Of a stretch of 64,000 nt of DNA, positions 58,810 through 64,000 are shown piece by piece. The position numbers and the translations under genes were made by a program. Position 1 is the first letter of the stretch. Every line of letters begins with the position of its first letter. The DNA lies in contig CBDDLH010000012.1 of NCBI GenBank assembly GCA_965230565.1, forward strand, positions 847,343 to 911,342. The letters run 5' to 3'. Origin of the DNA: BCD1 sp965230565 (GTDB lineage Bacteria > Bacteroidota > Bacteroidia > Chitinophagales > Saprospiraceae). The notes below the pieces were generated by a model that was not told the DNA's origin, did not search any database, and saw only the letters and a program-made list of their open reading frames with translations.

Positions 58810-60348
58810 ATGAGAAAAAATATCGCTCGATGGAGCAACCTTATTTTGTTATCACTTTTTGCTAATAGCATCTTTGCTCAAGCCGATACTGCGGCAAATG
58901 GAGGAGGTATGAACCTTCTGTATGCGCTTGTCGTACTTATCCTTTTTATAATAGGCATGAGGTTTTTCGGAACCAGCAAGGTCCAGAAAAAAGATGGTAA
59001 CACCATTGTACTTACCAAAGGACAAGACCTGCATTTAGAAGGAGCGGCTGAAAAAGCCGTCAACGAAAATGTGAAATCCAAAACCTTTGCAGTTCGTCCT
59101 CCTGATTTTTTCAATATTTCTCCTATTCCAAAAGTAACAGTAGCCGTAGGCGATGAAGTTAAGGCCGGGGATATACTCTTTTTTGATAAGAAGAAACCTG
59201 AGATCAAATACGCTTCGCCTGTTAGTGGTGAAGTTGTTGCCATTAACCGTGGTGCCAAGCGTTCGATTTCTGAGGTCGTTATTCTTGCTGATAAGGAAAT
59301 CCAAAGCCGGAACTATGATGCTTTTGATCTGAATGGCGAAAGCCGTGAGGCGTTGGTGAACTATCTGCTTGACAGCGGAGTTTGGCCATATCTCAGACAG
59401 CGTCCTTATAATATTGTTGCCGATCCTGGAACAACGCCTACCAATATCTTTGTATCAACTTTTGATACGGCGCCACTGGCACCGGATCTGAGTTTCGTGG
59501 TTGAAGGTCAGGAAGATGCTTTCCAGAAAGGACTTGATGTACTAGGTAAACTGACTGAAGGAAATGTTTACCTTGGTATTGATGGAAGAGGCGGAAAAGT
59601 TGCCGAAGCTTTTGCTAATGCAAGCGGAGTTGAAAAACAGGCTTTCAAAGGTAAGCATCCTGTCGGAAACGTGGGTGTACAGATTCACCACATCAGCCCT
59701 GTAAACAATAATAACATGGCCTGGACCACAGGTGTGCAGGAAGTCATTACGTTAGGAAAATTATTCCTCAATCAACAGTTTGATGCTTCCAGATTGGTTG
59801 CTGTGGCCGGAGAGGTTAATAACCCTCAGTATGTAAGGACTTTCCAGGGAGCCAATGTAGGTGATCTTTTGGAAGGAAACCTTAAAGAAGGGAATTACCG
59901 GCTCATTTCCGGAGATGTTTTATCCGGAAAGAAAAAGGACAAAGCTCATTTTATGGGATTCTATGACGACCAAATTACGGTTGTCACAGAAGGCTATTAT
60001 TTTGAAATGTTAGGATGGTTGTTGCCACAATCCAAGCGTCCTACAGTTTCGAAGACATTCTTTGGAGGATTTATGCCTTCCAGAACGGTAAAAGCGGATA
60101 CCAATACGCATGGTGAAAAGCGCGCTTTTGTAGTTTCCGGGCAGTATGAAGATATGTTGCCAATGGATATCTATCCACAATACCTTTTGAAATCCATCAT
60201 TGTTGGTGATTTCGAAAAAATGGAAGGTTTAGGCATTTATGAAGTGGTAGAGGAGGATCTCGCGCTTTGTGAGTTTGCCTGTACATCCAAACAACCGCTT
60301 CAGAATATCCTGCGCCAGGGATTGACCGAAATGATAGAGCAGAGCTAA
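58810..60348 (+). CDS. nqrA: Na+-translocating NADH:quinone reductase subunit A, with extra N-terminal membrane part
   Basis: 512 residues against about 445-450 for typical NqrA. The core from about residue 60 matches: TIVLTKGQDLHLEGAAEKA (normally the N-terminus), RPPDFFNISPIPKVTVAVGDEVKAGDILFFDKK (key P-K..V.VGD.V.AGD.LF), then the Rnf/NqrA beta-sandwich, HHISPVNNNN and LCEFACTSKQPLQNILRQGL. Ahead of it lie a signal-peptide-like stretch (MRKNIARWSNLILLSLFANS) and a transmembrane helix (about 35-54, LLYALVVLILFIIGMRFFG). NqrA is usually a cytoplasmic peripheral subunit; here it would be anchored with the core on the cytoplasmic side if the signal is cleaved. First gene of nqrABCDEF. Confidence 0.93.
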   Translation: MRKNIARWSNLILLSLFANSIFAQADTAANGGGMNLLYALVVLILFIIGMRFFGTSKVQKKDGNTIVLTKGQDLHLEGAAEKAVNENVKSKTFAVRPPDFFNISPIPKVTVAVGDEVKAGDILFFDKKKPEIKYASPVSGEVVAINRGAKRSISEVVILADKEIQSRNYDAFDLNGESREALVNYLLDSGVWPYLRQRPYNIVADPGTTPTNIFVSTFDTAPLAPDLSFVVEGQEDAFQKGLDVLGKLTEGNVYLGIDGRGGKVAEAFANASGVEKQAFKGKHPVGNVGVQIHHISPVNNNNMAWTTGVQEVITLGKLFLNQQFDASRLVAVAGEVNNPQYVRTFQGANVGDLLEGNLKEGNYRLISGDVLSGKKKDKAHFMGFYDDQITVVTEGYYFEMLGWLLPQSKRPTVSKTFFGGFMPSRTVKADTNTHGEKRAFVVSGQYEDMLPMDIYPQYLLKSIIVGDFEKMEGLGIYEVVEEDLALCEFACTSKQPLQNILRQGLTEMIEQS

Positions 60349-60434
60349 AACGAATAAACCAAAAGAGTTCCCAAAACTGGTTTTAGCCCAGGGGAATCTT
60401 TTTGACTTTAAATAAATCAATAAAAAATACACCA

Positions 60435-61622
60435 ATGAAAGGACTCTTAAATTTCTTTCATAAGATAGAGCCAGACAAAGAGAAATCACCGTTCCTGCAT
60501 ACTGTGTTTGATGGGTTCTTTACTTTTCTTTTTGTTCCTAATCATGTGACTGCCAAGGGTACTCATGTAAAAGATCGCATGGACCTTAAGCGTCTGATGA
60601 TTTTTGTTGTATTGGCCATGTTGGCTTGTTATGTGTTTGGTGCTTATAATATCGGGCATCATCACTATGCTGCTTTGGGTCAATACACAGAGCTCAACGC
60701 AGGAATCTGGCCAAAATTCTGGTATGGAATCCTCAAAATATTGCCTATACTGATTGTCGCTATGGCTGTTGGTTTGGGTATTGAATTTTACTATGCATCC
60801 AGAAAAGGGCACGGTATTGAGGAAGGGTTTATCGTTTCCGGAATGCTTATCCCTCTGATCATGCCGCCTGATCTTCCATTGTGGATGTTGGCAGTAGCTG
60901 TCGTTTTTGCCGTTATTTTAGGTAAAGAAGCCTTCGGAGGTACGGGAATGAATATTCTTAACGTAGCCTTGCTGACTCGTGTTTTTGTCTTCTTTGCTTA
61001 TCCAACTTTCATCTCAGGAGATGAGGTATGGATTTCTGGCGTTGCGGGAGTTGACGGAGTTACCGGTGCAACACCTCTTGCGCTGGCTGCTAAAGGAGGA
61101 TGGGAGGCCGTTACCCAGGTCTATTCTGCCAGTGATATGTGGTGGGGATTCATCCCCGGTTCCATTGGAGAAACGTCCAAGCCGCTGATCATTTTGGGAG
61201 CTTTGTTCCTTATTTTTACACGTGTTGCCAGTTGGAGAATTATGATTTCCATGGTTCTTGGAGCGGCATTTGTCGCTATGCTCATGAACGGTTTTGCTCC
61301 GGATATCACAGCTGATACTCCAGGTGTATTTAAGTTCATGGCGATTCCTTGGTACTATCAGTTTTACATGGGAAGTTTCCTGTTTGCCATGGCATTTATG
61401 GCAACGGACCCTGTGACTGCTTCCGGTACCAATAAAGGAAAATGGATCTATGGTTTCCTCATCGGTAGTATCGGTATGGTGATTCGCATTATCAACCCGG
61501 CCTATCCGGAAGGATGGATGCTGGCGATCCTGCTGCTGAATGTATTTGCACCAACGATTGACCATTTCGTGGTTGAAGGAAATATGAAACGCAGAGCTAA
61601 AAGAGCGGAAGCTATTGCTTAA
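60435..61622 (+). CDS. nqrB: Na+-NQR subunit B
   Basis: 395 residues from the ATG at 60435 (a TTG at 60402 would add 11 residues; MKGLLNFF.KIEP is the family-like start). Ten predicted membrane helices and the covalent-FMN motif DGVTGATPLALAAKGG with the Thr of V-T-G-A-T that carries FMN by phosphoester, about residue 216; the first part GFIVSGMLIPLIMPPDLPLW and later FFAYPTFISGDEVW are also typical. NqrB holds FMN and riboflavin and part of the Na+ path. Inner membrane. Gap of 86 bases after nqrA. Confidence 0.95.
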   Translation: MKGLLNFFHKIEPDKEKSPFLHTVFDGFFTFLFVPNHVTAKGTHVKDRMDLKRLMIFVVLAMLACYVFGAYNIGHHHYAALGQYTELNAGIWPKFWYGILKILPILIVAMAVGLGIEFYYASRKGHGIEEGFIVSGMLIPLIMPPDLPLWMLAVAVVFAVILGKEAFGGTGMNILNVALLTRVFVFFAYPTFISGDEVWISGVAGVDGVTGATPLALAAKGGWEAVTQVYSASDMWWGFIPGSIGETSKPLIILGALFLIFTRVASWRIMISMVLGAAFVAMLMNGFAPDITADTPGVFKFMAIPWYYQFYMGSFLFAMAFMATDPVTASGTNKGKWIYGFLIGSIGMVIRIINPAYPEGWMLAILLLNVFAPTIDHFVVEGNMKRRAKRAEAIA

Positions 61623-61669
61623 TAAACTGAGGTTATTCTGAAAGAAAACCACATAAAAAAGATATTATC

Positions 61670-62377
61670 GTGAAAACCAATTATACCTTATTTTTTGTCT
61701 TTATACTCACAGCTTTTGTGGCTGTCTCGCTTACCGGGTATAGAGAGGCAACCAAGGAGGTTGCCAAACAAAATGAAGATATTTTCAATAAACGTGCGAT
61801 TCTCAAGGCGGTAGAAAGTAATCTCGTTGAAGCGGATAAGGTTGCTGATCTCAAAGATGCTGAGGTGCTGGAAGTTTTTGACAAGATGGAAAGTCGTGTG
61901 TTGAATATGGCTGGTGAAGAGGTGAGTGATGCTGTAGCCGCGAAAATTGAAATGAAAAAGGAGCGCAAGAAACCGGAGGCTGAGCAAAATCTGCCCTTGT
62001 TTATTTATGATAATGGTAAAGAAAAATTCTATATCCTTTCTGTATTCGGTAAAGGTCTATGGGATGATATCTGGGGATATATTGCCCTGAAGGAAGATTT
62101 GAATACCGTAGCCGGGGCTGCCTTTGATCATAAAGGAGAAACTCCGGGACTCGGTGCTGAAATCAAAGACAACCCTTCTTTCAGTAAAGCTTTTGAAGGT
62201 ACTCAAATTTACAAGGATGGAGAGTATGTTTCCATCAATGTATATAAGGTGGCCAAAGACAAAACGCACGCTGTTGATGGGATTTCCGGAGCTACCATTA
62301 CTTGTGTAGGTGTTTCTGATATGTTGTATGATGGTATCGAAAACTACCTTCCTTATTTAGAAAAGATTAAACAATAA
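61670..62377 (+). CDS. nqrC: Na+-NQR subunit C
   Basis: 235 residues from GTG. Single N-terminal transmembrane helix (about 4-24, YTLFFVFILTAFVAVSLTG), a helical domain with EVAKQNEDIFNKRAILKAVE, then the periplasmic FMN-binding domain: GLWDDIWGYIALKEDLNTVAG, GETPGLGAEIKD (G.TPGLGA) and VDGISGATITCVGVSDML, where the second Thr of S-G-A-T is the covalent FMN site near residue 210. Slightly short (family about 255-260). 47 bases after nqrB. Confidence 0.94.
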   Translation: MKTNYTLFFVFILTAFVAVSLTGYREATKEVAKQNEDIFNKRAILKAVESNLVEADKVADLKDAEVLEVFDKMESRVLNMAGEEVSDAVAAKIEMKKERKKPEAEQNLPLFIYDNGKEKFYILSVFGKGLWDDIWGYIALKEDLNTVAGAAFDHKGETPGLGAEIKDNPSFSKAFEGTQIYKDGEYVSINVYKVAKDKTHAVDGISGATITCVGVSDMLYDGIENYLPYLEKIKQ

Positions 62378-62381
62378 TAAA

Positions 62382-63092
62382 ATGGCTGAGACTGCAACTG
62401 AAAAAAAAGTAAGAGAGCCGTTATTCGGACCAAAAGAGCGTAAATTGCTCACAGATCCGCTGAATGATAATAACCCGATTACGGTACAGGTATTGGGTGT
62501 TTGTTCAGCTTTGGCGGTGACCTCACTGGTTTATCCTTCAATTGTGATGGCTATTTCGGTGATCTTTGTAACTACATTTGCCAACCTGTTTACTTCATTG
62601 CTCAGAAACCTGATTCCCAATGAGGTGCGCATGATCGTTCAGCTGGTAATCATTGCCTTTTTGGTGACGATGGTAGAGCTGACCCTTCAGTATCTCAATT
62701 ATCCTGTTTACAAGCAGTTATCCGTATATATCGGGTTGATCATTACCAACTGTATCGTAATGGGTCGCCTGGAAGCTTTTGCGATGGGTAACAAACCATG
62801 GAAAGCCATCCTTGACGGCTTTGGAAACGGCGTTGGTTACGGGATAATTCTTGTAGTTGTTGCCTTCTTCCGTGAATTATTCGGAAAGGGATCCTTGTTC
62901 GCAGGTAGCCCTATTGAACTGAAGATCATTGGTAACACCAGCGATTATATGATCAATACTACCGAGAGCGTTTTGTTCGGATGGTATACCAACAATAACC
63001 TGATGGTATTGCCGGTGGCTGCGATGTTCATCATCGGAGTTTACATCTGGATCCAGCGTACTCGCAACAAGAAATTGGTTGATATATCTTAA
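62382..63092 (+). CDS. nqrD: Na+-NQR subunit D
   Basis: 236 residues with six membrane helices, 4 bases after nqrC. DNNPITVQVLGVCSALAVTSLVYPSIVMAISV carries the NqrD start LG.CSALAVT; the Cys in GVCSAL and in GLIITNCIVMGR are the intramembrane iron ligands shared with NqrE (the [2Fe-2S] site at the D/E interface); GRLEAFAMGNKPWKAILDG is the family loop. Forms the sodium-translocating core with NqrE and NqrB. The N-terminus is about 25 residues longer than usual (AETATEKKVREP). Confidence 0.95.
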   Translation: MAETATEKKVREPLFGPKERKLLTDPLNDNNPITVQVLGVCSALAVTSLVYPSIVMAISVIFVTTFANLFTSLLRNLIPNEVRMIVQLVIIAFLVTMVELTLQYLNYPVYKQLSVYIGLIITNCIVMGRLEAFAMGNKPWKAILDGFGNGVGYGIILVVVAFFRELFGKGSLFAGSPIELKIIGNTSDYMINTTESVLFGWYTNNNLMVLPVAAMFIIGVYIWIQRTRNKKLVDIS

Positions 63093-63171
63093 GAATTAAG
63101 ACCCGCGTTCGGGTTTTTCAAGAAATATATAATACGGCTTTTAATAAGCTGTGTTTAGAAAGCTTAAAATC

Positions 63172-63780
63172 ATGGGTGAATTTATTAATACTTTTATCAA
63201 AGCGGCCTTTATTGAGAACCTGCTCCTGGCATACTTCCTGGGGATGTGTTCATTCCTCGCCGTTTCCAAGTCTGTTAAAACAGCGATTGGTCTTGGGTTT
63301 GCTGTGATCTTCGTTTTGGGTATCACTATGCCGATCAACTGGCTGATCAATGAATACCTCTTGTCAGAAGCCGGGGTATTCGGTATGGACCTTACCTTCC
63401 TGAGATTTATTCTCTTTATCGCGGTTATTGCCTCAATGGTACAGTTGGTAGAGATGGTGGTTGAGAAATTCTCTCCCTCACTCTATGCTGCTCTGGGTAT
63501 CTTCCTGCCATTGATCACGGTAAATTGTGCGATCCTTGGAGGTTCATTATTCATGGTTTCCAGAGAATATACTTTGGGTAATGCCGTAGCCTTCGGGTTA
63601 GGAGGTGGAGTCGGATGGTTCCTGGCCATTGTTGCCCTGGCAGCTATCCGTGAAAAGATCCGCTATTCCAATGTTCCTGCTCCTTTGCGTGGATTGGGGA
63701 TGGCCTTTCTTTTAACAGGTTTGATGGGACTCGCATTCATGAGCCTCATGGGTATTGATCCGGCAATTTTCCTGGACTAA
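63172..63780 (+). CDS. nqrE: Na+-NQR subunit E
   Basis: 202 residues from the ATG at 63172; the upstream GTG at 63151 would add 7 poorly matching residues. Six helices: FIKAAFIENLLLAYFLGMCSFLAVSK (start pattern F..AAF.EN..L..FLGMCSFLAVS, first Cys ligand near residue 23), MVVEKFSPSLYAALGIFLPLITVNCAILGGSLFM (second Cys ligand in NCAILG near 117) and GGGVGWFLAIVALAAIREK. It pairs with NqrD around an intramembrane iron-sulfur site. 79 bases after nqrD. Confidence 0.95.
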   Translation: MGEFINTFIKAAFIENLLLAYFLGMCSFLAVSKSVKTAIGLGFAVIFVLGITMPINWLINEYLLSEAGVFGMDLTFLRFILFIAVIASMVQLVEMVVEKFSPSLYAALGIFLPLITVNCAILGGSLFMVSREYTLGNAVAFGLGGGVGWFLAIVALAAIREKIRYSNVPAPLRGLGMAFLLTGLMGLAFMSLMGIDPAIFLD

Positions 63781-63825
63781 ATAAACAGCTCTAGCTGATT
63801 ATTAATACTGATAAAACATTTTAGA

Positions 63826-64000
63826 ATGATTATTTTATATGCAGTTATAGTTTTCTGTGTGGTAATTCTGGCACTGTCTGTCATGTTGATTGCTGCAAGA
63901 AAAAGACTGGTTCCTCAGGGTGATGTATCGATTGTTATCAACGGAGATACTTCCAAGCCTGTAAAGACAAAGCCGGGGCAAACCTTATTGTCAGCACTTT
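63826..64000 (+). CDS. nqrF: Na+-NQR subunit F, start only (cut by window edge)
   Basis: 58 codons are present. The start gives one transmembrane helix (MIILYAVIVFCVVILALSVM, residues 1-22) and the first strands of the 2Fe-2S ferredoxin domain: VSIVINGDTSKPVKTKPGQTLLSAL (key pattern V...N......PG.TLL..L). The rest, with the Cys cluster and the FAD/NADH reductase domain, lies outside the window. NqrF takes electrons from NADH. Last gene of the nqr operon as far as seen, 45 bases after nqrE. Confidence 0.93.
   Translation, partial: MIILYAVIVFCVVILALSVMLIAARKRLVPQGDVSIVINGDTSKPVKTKPGQTLLSAL

Noticed and set aside
61014..61652. 212-codon antisense frame inside nqrB, and similar long antisense frames in the RND gene (5894-6292, 7379-7876) and ccoP (30372-31031)
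   Set aside because: They are shadows of strongly supported genes; products are Cys/His/Ser-rich with no domain, and codon positions follow the real gene.
1..64000. tRNA, rRNA, CRISPR arrays, IS elements, prophage or integration sites
   Set aside because: Looked for and not seen: no cloverleaf or rRNA-like segments, no regularly spaced identical repeats of CRISPR size, no transposase, integrase or phage structural genes.

Overview
The window comes from a Bacteroidota chromosome, most likely a Saprospiria-type (Lewinella/Haliscomenobacter-like) aerobe. The signs are a type IX secretion C-terminal sorting domain, a DUF5916 outer-membrane protein, a fused ccoNO oxidase gene, many lipoproteins with C-terminal-of-signal Cys, and several promoters of the Bacteroidota type (TTG, 19-20 bp spacer, TAnnTTTG). 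An Na+-translocating NADH:quinone reductase (nqr) plus an NhaC antiporter point to sodium bioenergetics, so a marine or brackish habitat is plausible. I see no rRNA, tRNA, CRISPR array, IS element, phage or attachment site; this is mostly core chromosome with a few accessory genes.

Layout. 1-2.1 kb: frameshifted M20 peptidase and rmlA on the minus strand. 2.2-9.0 kb: tetR-tolC-MFP-RND efflux operon closed by a strong terminator. 9.1-10.6 kb: scpA, then a truncated YhcG/DUF1016 gene that runs tail-to-tail into a TPR histidine kinase (10.6-12.9 kb). 13.1-25.1 kb: mostly exported or surface proteins (DUF5916 barrel, delta-60 repeat propeller, T9SS propeller, DUF4838 lipoprotein) with an RsmI-like methyltransferase. 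25.2-34.3 kb: a complete cbb3 oxidase locus, ccoI divergent from ccoS-ccoNO-ccoQ-ccoP, then ccoG-ccoH and a TauE/DsbD-like membrane protein. 34.4-42.6 kb: small housekeeping and accessory genes including an ATP-grasp protein, ridA, rsgA, an EAD11-type conflict-system protein, YdeI and small enzymes. 42.7-46.9 kb: cupin and a row of short secreted proteins including a tandem paralogous pair. 46.9-52.1 kb: ABC-HlyD-thioesterase-TolC operon whose ATPase domain is degenerate. 52.2-58.6 kb: Rrf2 regulator, barrel protein, diheme cytochrome c, VOC, DinB-cupin fusion, NhaC, DUF6503 lipoprotein. 58.8-64 kb: nqrABCDE and the start of nqrF.

The most interesting signals are not single genes. (1) Three cbb3-locus promoters (ccoI, ccoS, ccoG) each carry a TGA-N6-TCA dyad centred 36.5-37.5 bp upstream of the last base of the -7 element, the geometry of a Crp/Fnr class II activator. 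(2) The ABC exporter next to a hotdog thioesterase has lost the Q-loop Gln, the normal Walker B order and the H-loop His. (3) NqrA carries a signal peptide plus a membrane anchor that the family normally lacks. (4) The intergenic DNA repeatedly contains micro-iterated arrays with 7-11 bp periods, including one recognisable family (TTAACC followed by RCA modules spaced 9/11/9) present three times. (5) An orphan EAD11-domain protein with a C-terminal His/Cys module lies beside rsgA.
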